Assembly: GCA_910585405.1 (NCBI GenBank)
Contig: CAJUDO010000014.1
Span: forward strand, 6,835-70,834
Length of the DNA: 64,000 bases
Reading direction: 5' to 3'
Source of the DNA: an uncultured Peptococcaceae bacterium
GTDB taxonomy: Bacteria > Bacillota > Peptococcia > Peptococcales > Peptococcaceae
Shown here: piece by piece, positions 51,563-60,602 of the stretch
Position numbering within the stretch: position 1 is the stretch's first letter
How the letters are laid out: each line of letters starts with the position of its first letter
The notes under the pieces: generated by a model
Seen by the model: only the letters and a program-made list of their open reading frames with translations
Database searches by the model: none
What the model was told of the DNA's origin: nothing
Program-made: the position numbers and the translations under genes

Positions 51563-51916
51563 ATGAAACAGAAGGTATTGGTGCTGCTGGTATTGATTTT
51601 GTCTGTAGGATTGTTGATGAGCGGTTGCTTTAGCGACAAGGAAACACCGTCAAATGATGCTCAGCAAAGAGAAGAACAGCAGCCGCAGGGAGAAATCTCT
51701 ACGCAGGTTGGTGTGTTTCAGGGGATGGCTGACGGACACAGCGCGGAAATTCTGGTGGATGGAGAAGCGCAGGTTTATCAGTTTTTTGACGAAACGATAG
51801 CAGCTTCTTTTGAAACGCTGGAGCCAGACACAGAAATTCAATTTGATGTAGAACTGGACGCAGAAACAGAACAGCAGACTGTAGTAAAACTATATGACGC
51901 TCCGGCAGAAGGATAA
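51563..51916 (+). CDS. Small hypothetical lipoprotein
   Basis: A 117-residue protein with a lipoprotein signal (VLLVLILSVGLLMSGC) followed by a Gln/Glu-rich linker. A compact acidic beta-rich domain (GVFQGMADGHSAEILVDGE..., VYQFF) resembles a small OB/SH3-like fold. No family is named with confidence. AGCGGGGG lies upstream of the ATG. Single gene closed by a terminator. Confidence 0.65.
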   Translation: MKQKVLVLLVLILSVGLLMSGCFSDKETPSNDAQQREEQQPQGEISTQVGVFQGMADGHSAEILVDGEAQVYQFFDETIAASFETLEPDTEIQFDVELDAETEQQTVVKLYDAPAEG

Positions 51917-51969
51917 GGGAGCGAAGAAAAATATGTACGATTGGCGCGGGAGAGGTCTCGCGTCCACAC

Positions 51970-52013
51970 AAGCAGACAGCCGATGAGATACAAGGTGGCT
52001 GTCTGCTTTTTGC
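51970..52013 (+). terminator. Intrinsic terminator
   Basis: Perfect 12-bp stem AAGCAGACAGCC / GGCTGTCTGCTT with a 15-nt loop, then TTTTTG. Confidence 0.88.
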
Positions 52014-52076
52014 GGTTATGGTATAAAACTGTGCGAGAATTTTGCCGATAAATTACAGGAAGTGAGTGGTTCTGTA

Positions 52077-52105
52077 TTGCGTCAAAATAAAAAAGAGTTT
52101 ATAAT
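52077..52105 (+). promoter_or_regulatory. Promoter of the glycolytic operon
   Basis: TTGCGT, 17 bases, perfect TATAAT (52100-52105); 38 bases before the pgk start. Confidence 0.75.
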
Positions 52106-52143
52106 AAATTTAATATGTAAAATTGGAAGGATGCGATAAATTT

Positions 52144-53331
52144 ATGACAAAAAAAGCAATGCAGGACATTGAATTAACCGGAAAACGAGTGTTGATTCGA
52201 GTAGATTTTAATGTCCCAAGAAGTAAAACGACTGGTGAAATCACCAATGATGTGAGAATTCAGGCTGGTGTGCCTACGATTAAATATCTGGTAGAGCAGG
52301 GCGCGAAAGTAATCATTATGACCCATATGGGACGCCCGAAAGGTGAGGTAAAGGAAGAACTGCGTCTGGACCGTGTGGCAGAGCGTTTAGCGGAGTTATT
52401 GGGACAGCCGGTGAAAAAACTGAATACAACAGTGGGCCCGGAAGTAGAAGATGCAGTAGACGCCATGCAGAATGGCGATATTATTATGTTGGAAAATGTT
52501 CGTTTCCTGCCTGGTGAAACGGAAAATGACCCAGAGTTGGCCAAACAGCTTGCTGCTTTGGGAGATATATTTGTGAATGATGCTTTTGGTACAGCACATC
52601 GTGCCCATTGTTCCACTGAGGGCGTTGGACATATCCTGCCTGGTGTGATGGGCTTTTTGATGGAAAAAGAAATTTCTGTGCTGGGTAAAGCGCTGAGCGA
52701 AGCGGAACGTCCTTTTGTAGCTATCGTAGGCGGTTCAAAAATTTCCGACAAAATCGGCGTGGTGCAGAATTTACTGCAAAAGGTAGATTGTCTGATTATT
52801 GGCGGCGGCATGGCCAATACTTTCCTGAAAGCAAAGGGCTATGAGATGGGGACTTCTTTGGTGGAAAATGATAAAATTGATTTGGCCTTGGAAATTATGC
52901 AGCATGCAGAGCAGTTGGGGAAAAAGCTGCTGATTCCTGTAGATTTGACTGTAGCAGATGGGATTGAACAGCCGGAAACAGCACAGACTGTAGCAGTGAA
53001 TGCAGTTCCAGCGGACAAAATGGCATTGGATATTGGGCCAGAAACGGTAAAAATGTATGTTTCTGCTGTAGCAGATGCGAAAACTGTAATCTGGAACGGT
53101 CCAATGGGCGTGTTTGAGGTAGATGCGTTTGCTGTAGGGACCAACGCTGTGGCGCAGGCTGTGGCTGACTGCACTGCATATACTATTGTGGGCGGCGGCG
53201 ATTCCGTGGCTTCTATTGAAAAATTTGGTTTGAACGATAAAATTAATCATATTTCTACTGGCGGCGGCGCTTCTCTGGAATTTTTGGAAGGGAAAAAATT
53301 GCCAGGTATTGAAGTATTACAAGACAAATAA
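52144..53331 (+). CDS. pgk: Phosphoglycerate kinase
   Basis: A 395-residue two-lobe kinase making ATP from 1,3-bisphosphoglycerate. Seen are RVLIRVDFNVP near residue 16, MTHMGRPKG near residue 60, the nucleotide-lobe IVGGSKISDKIG near residue 200 and the C-terminal TIVGGGDSVAS. The ATG at 52144 (MTKKAMQDIEL) is the family start although its GGAAGG site is about 13 bases away; a TTG at 52123 would add seven residues. It opens the pgk-tpiA-gpmI-eno set. The usual upstream gap gene is not here. Confidence 0.97.
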   Translation: MTKKAMQDIELTGKRVLIRVDFNVPRSKTTGEITNDVRIQAGVPTIKYLVEQGAKVIIMTHMGRPKGEVKEELRLDRVAERLAELLGQPVKKLNTTVGPEVEDAVDAMQNGDIIMLENVRFLPGETENDPELAKQLAALGDIFVNDAFGTAHRAHCSTEGVGHILPGVMGFLMEKEISVLGKALSEAERPFVAIVGGSKISDKIGVVQNLLQKVDCLIIGGGMANTFLKAKGYEMGTSLVENDKIDLALEIMQHAEQLGKKLLIPVDLTVADGIEQPETAQTVAVNAVPADKMALDIGPETVKMYVSAVADAKTVIWNGPMGVFEVDAFAVGTNAVAQAVADCTAYTIVGGGDSVASIEKFGLNDKINHISTGGGASLEFLEGKKLPGIEVLQDK

Positions 53332-53352
53332 AAACAGAATGGGGGAGTTGCT

Positions 53353-54105
53353 TTGCGGAAACCCATTATCATAGCAAATTGGAAAATGTATAAAAACAGA
53401 GCAGCGGCGGTTGCTTTTTGCCAAGCGCTGGTGCCGTTGTTGCATACAACAGAAAAGGCGGATATTGTAATCTGTGCGCCTTTTACACAACTAGATGTGT
53501 TAGCAGATGCATTGGCAGGCAGTGCTGTGGGAGTCGGTGCGCAGAACTTTTATCCCGCTGCGGAGGGGGCATTCACTGGAGAGGTGAGCTTGCCCATGCT
53601 GCAGGAGTTGGGTGTACGATATGTAATTGTCGGGCATTCGGAACGGCGGGAGCTGTTTCACGAGGACGATATGTTGGTGCGACAGAAGGTACAGGCAGCC
53701 TATGCTGCAGGAATACAGCCTATTCTTTGTGTAGGGGAACGTTTAGAGCAGAGAGAACAGGACATGACTGTGGAAGTGTGCAGCGGACAACTGCTGTCGG
53801 CAATTAACGGACTTACAGGAACACAGTTGCGGACGCTTATAGTGGCTTATGAGCCGATTTGGGCCATCGGCACAGGAAAGACTGCTACGGCAGCGGATGC
53901 GGAGCAGGTAATCAGCGCTTTGCGTCAGGCTGTGGCTGCACAGTATGGACAGGCTGTGGCTGACTGTGTGCGTTTTCAATATGGCGGAAGCGTAAAACCG
54001 GAAAATATTTCTCAACTGATGGCACAGCCCAATGTTGACGGTGCCTTGGTTGGCGGAGCAAGTTTAAAAGCAGAGAGCTTTATTCAGTTAGTGCATTATG
54101 CGTAA
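53353..54105 (+). CDS. tpiA: Triosephosphate isomerase
   Basis: A 250-residue barrel enzyme interconverting dihydroxyacetone phosphate and glyceraldehyde 3-phosphate. Substrate Lys is in IIANWKMYKN, His in IVGHSERR near residue 95, catalytic Glu in AYEPIWAIGTGK near residue 167, with loop 6 present. The start is a TTG at 53353 eight bases after GGGGGAG; no ATG is suitable. Follows pgk by 21 bases. Confidence 0.97.
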   Translation: MRKPIIIANWKMYKNRAAAVAFCQALVPLLHTTEKADIVICAPFTQLDVLADALAGSAVGVGAQNFYPAAEGAFTGEVSLPMLQELGVRYVIVGHSERRELFHEDDMLVRQKVQAAYAAGIQPILCVGERLEQREQDMTVEVCSGQLLSAINGLTGTQLRTLIVAYEPIWAIGTGKTATAADAEQVISALRQAVAAQYGQAVADCVRFQYGGSVKPENISQLMAQPNVDGALVGGASLKAESFIQLVHYA

Positions 54106-54143
54106 TGATTGTAGGTATGCAACGTATTGTAGGGGGGACATCT

Positions 54144-55676
54144 GTGAAAGGAAAACATATGCCTGTTGTGCTGATGATTCTGGATGGCTGGGGAATCAGT
54201 GAACAGACAGATGGAAATGCAATAGCCAAAAGCAATACCAAAAATATGGATAGATTGTGGGCGAACTATGGACATAGTCAACTGCAATGTTCCGGTGAGG
54301 CAGTGGGTTTGCCGGACGGGCAGCAGGGCAATTCGGAAGTCGGACATCTCAATCTGGGTGCAGGCCGAGTTGTGTATCAGGAACTGACCAGAATTAATCA
54401 GGCGGTGCGCAACCATACTCTGCAGGATAATGCAGCGTTTCAGCAGGTCATGGATGCATGTTTGCAGCAGAGAAAACCGCTGCATCTCATGGGTTTGGTA
54501 TCGCCGGGCGGCGTGCATAGCCATAGCAGTCATCTTTATGGTTTATTGGAATTAGCTGCGGCCAAGGGATTACAGGAAGTATATGTACATTGCTTTTTAG
54601 ATGGTCGTGATGTGGGACCGTCTACGGGACTGGGCTTTGTAGAAGAATTGGAAGATAAGCTGTGTCAGATAGGCGTTGGAAAGATTGCAACGGTATCAGG
54701 ACGTTATTATGCCATGGACAGAGACAATCGTTGGGAGCGGGTTGAAAAGGCATACCGGGCCATGACTGAAGGTGCAGGTGAGAGCGCTGACGGTGCAGCA
54801 CAGGCAGTGCAGCAGTCTTATGCCCAGGGGACGACAGATGAATTTATGTTGCCAACTGTGATTAAAGCTGCTTCCGGTCAGCCGGTGGCGAAGATTAGCG
54901 CGGGAGATGGTGTCATCTTTTTCAATTTCCGTGGCGATAGAGCTAGAGAAATTACCAAAGCTTTTGTGAATAAAGACTTTTCTCAATTTGAGCGGACGTA
55001 CCTGCATGTGAATTTTGTTGCCATGACGCAATATGAAGACGGGCTGGATGTAACAGTGGCCTTTCCTCCGCAGGATTTGCAGAATACGCTGGGGGAAGTG
55101 CTGGCCGATCATCATATCAAACAATTTCGTGTAGCAGAAACAGAAAAATATGCCCATGTGACATTTTTCTTTAACGGCGGTGTAGAAGAACCCAATGCCT
55201 TAGAGGATCGCTTGCTTGTTCCGTCACCTAAAGTGGCCACCTATGACTTACAGCCAGAAATGAGCGCTGTTCAGGTAAAGGAACAGCTAATCAAAGCGAT
55301 TGAGAGCGGGGAATATCCGTTTATACTGGTCAATTTCGCCAATACCGATATGGTGGGACACACCGGTATCATGGAGGCGGCCTGCAAGGCGGTAGAGACA
55401 GTGGACTGCTGTGTGGGAGAAGTAGCGGACGCTGTGCAGAAGGCGGGCGGCGCACTTTTGATTACCGCTGACCATGGCAACGCGGAACAAATGATTGACC
55501 CGATAAAGAAAACGCCGCATACAGCGCACACGGCGAACCCCGTTCCGTTTATTGCGGTGACAACTACAGCATGCAAGGTAAAGGATGGTTCCTTGCAGGA
55601 TGTAGCGCCTACTGTGTTGGCATTGCTGGGTGTAGAACAGCCAGCGGAGATGACAGGAAGCAGTCTGATTCAGTAG
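54144..55676 (+). CDS. gpmI: 2,3-bisphosphoglycerate-independent phosphoglycerate mutase
   Basis: A 510-residue manganese enzyme of the alkaline phosphatase superfamily, converting 3- to 2-phosphoglycerate. Metal ligands are in LMILDGWGI, the phosphorylated Ser in GQQGNSEVGHLNLGAG near residue 65, HCFLDGRDVGPSTG near residue 153 and ITADHGNAEQM near residue 446. The GTG at 54144 sits 8 bases after GGGGGG; an ATG at 54159 is a possible alternative. Reads on from tpiA. Confidence 0.96.
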   Translation: MKGKHMPVVLMILDGWGISEQTDGNAIAKSNTKNMDRLWANYGHSQLQCSGEAVGLPDGQQGNSEVGHLNLGAGRVVYQELTRINQAVRNHTLQDNAAFQQVMDACLQQRKPLHLMGLVSPGGVHSHSSHLYGLLELAAAKGLQEVYVHCFLDGRDVGPSTGLGFVEELEDKLCQIGVGKIATVSGRYYAMDRDNRWERVEKAYRAMTEGAGESADGAAQAVQQSYAQGTTDEFMLPTVIKAASGQPVAKISAGDGVIFFNFRGDRAREITKAFVNKDFSQFERTYLHVNFVAMTQYEDGLDVTVAFPPQDLQNTLGEVLADHHIKQFRVAETEKYAHVTFFFNGGVEEPNALEDRLLVPSPKVATYDLQPEMSAVQVKEQLIKAIESGEYPFILVNFANTDMVGHTGIMEAACKAVETVDCCVGEVADAVQKAGGALLITADHGNAEQMIDPIKKTPHTAHTANPVPFIAVTTTACKVKDGSLQDVAPTVLALLGVEQPAEMTGSSLIQ

Positions 55677-55788
55677 GGCATCATGCTATTTTGCAATTGC
55701 TGTTGACTATGGTACAGAAAACAAGTCAATAAATAAAGAGTTTAAAAACAAAAATATCTTTGTTTCAATAAAGAGGAGGAAGATTCCA

Positions 55789-57075
55789 ATGAGTATGATT
55801 ACTGATGTGTATGCAAGAGAAATTTTAGATTCCCGTGGTAATCCAACGGTAGAAGTGGATGTTTATCTGGAGGATGGCGCGTTCGGTCGGGCAGCTGTTC
55901 CTTCCGGCGCATCTACAGGAGCTTTTGAAGCTGTAGAACTCCGTGACGGGGATAAAGACCGTTATCTGGGAAAGGGAACATTAAATGCAGTAGATAATGT
56001 AAACACTTTAATCGCTCCCGGCTTAATTGGTTTGGATGCAACAGACCAGAGCGGCATTGACCGTTTCCTGATTGAACTTGACGGCACTGACAATAAGGGC
56101 AAACTGGGTGCAAATGCTATTTTAGGAGTATCCTTAGCTGTGGCAAAAGCCGCCGCAGACTCAGCAGGACTGCCCCTTTATCGTTATATCGGCGGCGCAA
56201 ATGCGAAGGTACTACCTTCACCGATGATGAATATTCTGAATGGTGGGAAGCATGCGGATAACAATGTAGATATTCAGGAATTTATGGTTATGCCGTTGGG
56301 TGCAGAGACCTTCAGTGAAGCGCTGCGTATGGGTACAGAAGTGTTCCACAGTCTGAAAAAAGTTTTGAAGGGTAAAGGTTACAATACTGCTGTAGGTGAC
56401 GAGGGCGGTTTTGCACCAAACTTAGGCTCCAATGAGGAAGCTTTGGCGGTGATTGTGGAGGCAATTAAAGCAGCCGGCTATGAACCAGGTAAAGATGTAT
56501 ATTTGGCTTTGGATGTTGCGTCCACAGAACTGTATCACGATGGAATTTATGAATTAGCCGGTGAAGGCGTGAAAAAGACAGCTGCTGAAATGGTAGATTT
56601 TTATGAAGAATTATGCAGCAAATATCCGGTAATTTCCATCGAAGATGGTCTGGCCGAAGAAGACTGGGAAGGCTGGAAGATGATGACGGAACGGTTGGGC
56701 AAAAAAGTACAGTTGGTCGGCGATGATTTGTTTGTAACCAACACCCGTCGGCTGTCAAAGGGAATTGCGCAGGATACTGCGAACGCAATTTTAGTAAAAG
56801 TAAATCAGATTGGGACGCTGACAGAGACATTGGAAGCAGTGGAAATGGCAAAACAGGCTGGTTATACTGCAATTATTTCCCATCGTTCCGGTGAAACGGA
56901 AGATGCCACCATCGCAGACATTGCAGTGGCCACCAATGCCGGTCAAATTAAAACCGGTGCGCCTTCCAGAAGCGACCGTGTGGCAAAATACAACCAACTG
57001 TTGCGTATCGAAGAAGAACTGGACGATGTAGCCGTTTACAACGGAATCAAGAGCTTTTACAATCTGAAAAAGTAA
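55789..57075 (+). CDS. eno: Enolase
   Basis: A 428-residue enzyme making phosphoenolpyruvate. It opens with AREILDSRGNPTVEVDV. Catalytic features are GAITGAF-type SGASTGAFEA, the GDEGGFAPNL loop near residue 204, metal ligands in SIEDGLAEEDW and VGDDLFVTN, and IISHRSGETEDATIADIA near residue 365. GAGGAGG precedes the ATG at 55789. Last gene of the glycolytic set. Confidence 0.97.
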   Translation: MSMITDVYAREILDSRGNPTVEVDVYLEDGAFGRAAVPSGASTGAFEAVELRDGDKDRYLGKGTLNAVDNVNTLIAPGLIGLDATDQSGIDRFLIELDGTDNKGKLGANAILGVSLAVAKAAADSAGLPLYRYIGGANAKVLPSPMMNILNGGKHADNNVDIQEFMVMPLGAETFSEALRMGTEVFHSLKKVLKGKGYNTAVGDEGGFAPNLGSNEEALAVIVEAIKAAGYEPGKDVYLALDVASTELYHDGIYELAGEGVKKTAAEMVDFYEELCSKYPVISIEDGLAEEDWEGWKMMTERLGKKVQLVGDDLFVTNTRRLSKGIAQDTANAILVKVNQIGTLTETLEAVEMAKQAGYTAIISHRSGETEDATIADIAVATNAGQIKTGAPSRSDRVAKYNQLLRIEEELDDVAVYNGIKSFYNLKK

Positions 57076-57123
57076 GTCGCAAGAGAAGCCGGAGAAAAAT
57101 AGAAAGAAAAAGAGATTTTTTCA

Positions 57124-57152
57124 TTGCAATTTCTCTCTGTATCTGCTAGAAT
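57124..57152 (+). promoter_or_regulatory. Promoter of secG
   Basis: TTGCAA, 17 bases, TAGAAT; 38 bases before the GTG start. Confidence 0.7.
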
Positions 57153-57190
57153 AGGTGCATTGAGTAGAAATAGGTGAAGGAGGATTTTCA

Positions 57191-57415
57191 GTGAAGATTC
57201 TGATGACGATTATTGTAGTGATCTCCGCGATTGGTTTGATTGCAACAGTTTTGCTGCAGTCTGGAAAGAGTGCTGGCTTATCTGGCGCGATTACTGGTGG
57301 TGCAGAAACCTTTTTTGGAAAAAAAGGTATGGATGATAAATTTGCGACATGGTCGAAAATATTTGCAGTTGTCTTTATGGTTTCTGTATTTATCTTGTCT
57401 GTGGTAACAAAATAA
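57191..57415 (+). CDS. secG: Protein translocase subunit SecG
   Basis: A 74-residue membrane protein with two helices (LMTIIVVISAIGLIATVLLQ and a C-terminal IFAVVFMVSVFILSVV) around the conserved loop SGKSAGLSGAITGGAETFFGKK. It assists the SecYE channel. GTG start at 57191 behind GGAGGA. Not followed by rnr/smpB as in many Firmicutes. Confidence 0.95.
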   Translation: MKILMTIIVVISAIGLIATVLLQSGKSAGLSGAITGGAETFFGKKGMDDKFATWSKIFAVVFMVSVFILSVVTK

Positions 57416-57428
57416 ATAGGTATATGAG

Positions 57429-57463
57429 AGGGGATATTCCGTTGTGGGGATATCTCCTTTTTT
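57429..57463 (+). terminator. Intrinsic terminator after secG
   Basis: GGGGATATTCC pairs with GGGGATATCTCC (two non-standard pairs), followed by TTTTTT. Confidence 0.75.
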
Positions 57464-57597
57464 GTACAAGTTTTTAGTATAACGACAGACTAACTATTAA
57501 AAGTCAAGTCTAAAATAAAAATGATTTGAATGAATTGTAGAAATGCAATTCAGATATAAAAGAATAGAAAAACGATTCTTAGAACCTAAAAAACTGC

Positions 57598-57780
57598 ATG
57601 ACAAACAGAGCGTCAATACTGGCACTTATAAGGTGTCAAAACCTTTGCGATTGTAACCTCTACTATAGCTGTGAGGGGGAGAAGCAAAGGAGGAATTGCT
57701 ATGTCGAAAATTATGAAAGACATATGGAGCTTGCAGCGGAAATGCAGGAGTATTTGCGAGAAGAACATACCTCTGTATAA
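57598..57780 (+). CDS. Possible small Cys-rich protein
   Basis: A 60-residue frame: N-terminal part with four close cysteines (RCQNLCDCNLYYSC) and a fifth further on, then a helical acidic tail (ENYERHMELAAEMQEYLREEH). The amino-acid pattern looks protein-like, but no good ribosome site precedes the ATG. A competing frame on the same strand begins at 57702 behind AAAGGAGG and gives only 31 residues. Between secG and folC this is the only candidate; the rest of 57464-57943 shows no gene. Confidence 0.35.
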   Translation: MTNRASILALIRCQNLCDCNLYYSCEGEKQRRNCYVENYERHMELAAEMQEYLREEHTSV

Positions 57781-57943
57781 TGAATACTTTGCATAAATAT
57801 TCCTGATTGCCAATGGCAAAAAGTCTGCCATGAAATGGTGAAACAGGCAGCCAAAAGGTGTGGATAAGACTATACAGAAAAAAATGTGCGTGTTAAAATA
57901 AGAGATACAGATTTTTCTGCATCGGCAGAAACAGGGACAGGGA

Positions 57944-59254
57944 ATGGATGACATGAATTATGATGAAGCGATACAATATATTGAGCAATTGAACAGTAAG
58001 GGAATTGTCCTGGGACTGGAGCGAATGGAGCGTTTGCTGGGGCTGTTGGCTTGTCCCCAAAGGGGCTTGCGTTGTATCCATGTGGCAGGGACCAATGGAA
58101 AAGGCTCGGTGTGTGCTTTTTTGGAGGCAGCGCTGCGTCAGGCAGGTTTGAAGGTGGGACGGTACAGTTCTCCCACCCTGTATGACTATCGGGAACGGAT
58201 TCAAGTGAACGGGAAGTATATAGAAAAACAAGCTCTGGCAGAGCTGATTACCAGGATACAGCAGGCCTGTGCACGCATGGAGCAAGATGGTCTGGAATTG
58301 CCTACGGTGTTTGAGGTGGAAACTGCAGTGGCTTTTCTGTATTTCGCGCAGCAGCAATGTGATTATGTGTTGTTGGAAGTAGGAATGGGCGGACGACTTG
58401 ATTCCACAAACGTGATAGAAAAACCAGTACTGTCGGTGATTACTCCTATCAGTCTGGATCATACAAAACTATTGGGAAGTACATTGGCAGAGATTGCGGC
58501 GGAAAAGGGCGGTATTATCAAACACAATTGTCCGGTGGTGATTGGTCCGCAGCAGAGAGAAGTATTAGAAGTATTGCAAAAGCGTTGCCAGAGCTGCGGT
58601 GTGGTGCCGCGTCTTGTAAAGCTTGAAAAACTGAAACAGCATCACTGGAGCCAGGAAGGACAAATTTTTTCCTATGGAGAATGGGAAAGTGTGCATATTC
58701 GTTTGCTGGGGGATTATCAGTGTGTAAATGCAGCGATTGCTTTGGAGGCATTGCAGTGCTTGCAGCAATGGGAAGTACGACTCCGTGCAGAGCATATCAC
58801 GCGGGGATTGGCACTGGCCCGATGGCCAGGCCGATTTGAGGTGATTGGACAGAAACCACTGTGCATTGTGGACGGTGCGCACAATCCGGCAGGTGCGCAG
58901 GCGTTGGTGCAAACATTGCAGCGGCATTTTTCCGGACGGCGGATCTGGCTTTTGCTGGGCGTATTTCGGGATAAGGATTATCGAAAAATGGGAGAGATTT
59001 TGAGCAGTGTCAGCGACAATGTCTGCTGTTTTAAACCGCCGACAGAACGGGGACTTGAGGGAGAAGCATTGGCGCAGGTGCTGAAACTATATTATACTCG
59101 TGTAACGTGGGTGCAGAATGCGGCGCAGGCAGTACAGCAGGTCTTGACGGAGGCGGAGGCTGATGATCTCGTGGTATCCTGCGGCTCGTTATCTACTATT
59201 TGCGATGTGCAGAATGCAGTGAAACAATGGGAGGCGGCATATGAAACGCATTGA
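57944..59254 (+). CDS. folC: Folylpolyglutamate synthase / dihydrofolate synthase
   Basis: A 436-residue Mur-ligase-like enzyme adding glutamates to folate. The P-loop HVAGTNGKGSVCAFL is near residue 46, VLLEVGMGGRLDSTN near residue 145, ITPISLDHTKLLG near residue 167 and VDGAHNPAGAQ near residue 310. Two starts are close (ATG 57944 and 57953); AGGGA lies before both. It overlaps the HD-domain gene by 14 bases, so this is the head of a folate operon. Confidence 0.95.
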   Translation: MDDMNYDEAIQYIEQLNSKGIVLGLERMERLLGLLACPQRGLRCIHVAGTNGKGSVCAFLEAALRQAGLKVGRYSSPTLYDYRERIQVNGKYIEKQALAELITRIQQACARMEQDGLELPTVFEVETAVAFLYFAQQQCDYVLLEVGMGGRLDSTNVIEKPVLSVITPISLDHTKLLGSTLAEIAAEKGGIIKHNCPVVIGPQQREVLEVLQKRCQSCGVVPRLVKLEKLKQHHWSQEGQIFSYGEWESVHIRLLGDYQCVNAAIALEALQCLQQWEVRLRAEHITRGLALARWPGRFEVIGQKPLCIVDGAHNPAGAQALVQTLQRHFSGRRIWLLLGVFRDKDYRKMGEILSSVSDNVCCFKPPTERGLEGEALAQVLKLYYTRVTWVQNAAQAVQQVLTEAEADDLVVSCGSLSTICDVQNAVKQWEAAYETH

Positions 59255-59720
59255 AGCAATTTTACAGGATGTCCGTTTTCAAAAAAGTTTGCTGCGCATT
59301 GAGCAATTGGAGCAGCAGCGTATTTTTTGCCGTCATGGTTTGGAGCATTTATTGGATGTCGCGCGGATTGCCTGGATTCTAACAATGGAAGGGCAGTTGC
59401 CGTTAGACAAGGAGATTGTATACGGTGCGGCTTTACTGCATGATATTGGGCGCGACCGTCAATATGAGGAGCAGATTCCCCATCATCAGGCCAGCGCTGG
59501 ATTGGCGGCGGAAATTTTGCCTGAGGCCGGGTACAATCTTGCGGAAACAACACTGATTATAGATGCCATTGCACAGCATGGTAAACCTAACAGTGAGCAA
59601 AGTTCACTGGCCCAGGTGCTGTATCAGGCCGACAAGCTGAGCCGTAATTGTTTCCGATGTACAGTGCAGGATCAATGTAAATGGCCAGAGGAAAAACGAA
59701 ATCGAACGATATTGTGGTGA
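59241..59720 (+). CDS. HD-domain phosphohydrolase in the folate operon
   Basis: A 159-residue protein with the metal-binding HD pattern: FCRHGLEHLLDVARIA, then AALLHDIGRDRQYE near residue 70, and YQADKLSRNCF near residue 132. HD enzymes hydrolyse nucleotides or other phosphate esters. The start overlaps folC and the end is 38 bases from folP. A role as the missing dihydroneopterin triphosphate or monophosphate phosphatase step is a speculation worth noting; a general nucleotidase is as likely. Confidence 0.8.
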   Translation: MKRIEAILQDVRFQKSLLRIEQLEQQRIFCRHGLEHLLDVARIAWILTMEGQLPLDKEIVYGAALLHDIGRDRQYEEQIPHHQASAGLAAEILPEAGYNLAETTLIIDAIAQHGKPNSEQSSLAQVLYQADKLSRNCFRCTVQDQCKWPEEKRNRTILW

Positions 59721-59758
59721 AAACAACAACAGGTAATGACAAAAAGGAGTGGAACAAC

Positions 59759-60589
59759 ATGCAGAAGACAATGAAAATCGGCAATCGGATTTTTGATTTA
59801 CAAGGGCACACATATATTATGGCGATCTTGAATGTAACGCCTGATTCTTTTTCTGACGGCGGCAGCTATAAGACGGTAGACGATGCGTTGTATCGTGTGG
59901 AGCAAATGCTGGCGGAGGGCGCGGATATCATTGATATTGGCGGAGAATCCACCCGCCCGGGCTATGACCAAAATGGCGTTAGTGCAGAAGAAGAGATGGA
60001 GCGGGTGCTACCTGTATTGGAAGCGCTGCGGCAGAGATTTGACGTGCCGGTTTCTGTGGACACCAAAAAAGCGTCAGTGGCCAAGGCTGCGCTGCAAAGC
60101 GGCGCTGATTTGGTGAATGATATTTGGGGTTTATTGCAGGATCGTGATATGGCCAGGGTAATTGCCCAGGCGGGAGCCACTTGCTGTTTGATGCACAACA
60201 AACAGAACACCGATTATCATAATCTGGTATGGGCGTGCATGGAGAGTTTGCAGCACAGCGCGGAACTGGCCCTGGCTGCAGGTGTACCCAAGGAAAATAT
60301 TATTCTGGACCCGGGTATTGGGTTTGGAAAAACGTGGGAGCAGAATTTAAAAGTCATGCAGCAACTGCCCCGGTTCAATTTGCTGGATTATCCTATGCTG
60401 TTGGGCACATCCCGCAAATCTATGATTGGCTTGACGTTAAACTTGCCCATTGATCAGCGGTTGGAGGGTACGTTGGTGACGACAGTGCTGGCAGTACAGG
60501 CTGGCTGGAATTTTGTACGGGTGCATGATGTAGAGGCCAATTACCGCGCTATTAAGATGATGGAAGCGATTCGTGATATTACCGGCTAA
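59759..60589 (+). CDS. folP: Dihydropteroate synthase
   Basis: A 276-residue barrel joining the pterin and p-aminobenzoate; the sulfonamide target. Motifs are ILNVTPDSFSDGG near residue 22, IIDIGGESTRPG near residue 58, SVDTKKASVAKAAL, the dihydropterin phosphate loop ILDPGIGFGKTWEQN and GTSRKSMIG near residue 217. The ATG at 59759 (MQKTMKIG) has AAGGAG 11 bases upstream; the longer frame lies in the HD gene end. Confidence 0.97.
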   Translation: MQKTMKIGNRIFDLQGHTYIMAILNVTPDSFSDGGSYKTVDDALYRVEQMLAEGADIIDIGGESTRPGYDQNGVSAEEEMERVLPVLEALRQRFDVPVSVDTKKASVAKAALQSGADLVNDIWGLLQDRDMARVIAQAGATCCLMHNKQNTDYHNLVWACMESLQHSAELALAAGVPKENIILDPGIGFGKTWEQNLKVMQQLPRFNLLDYPMLLGTSRKSMIGLTLNLPIDQRLEGTLVTTVLAVQAGWNFVRVHDVEANYRAIKMMEAIRDITG

Positions 60590-60602
60590 GGAGGTACGGC
60601 AG

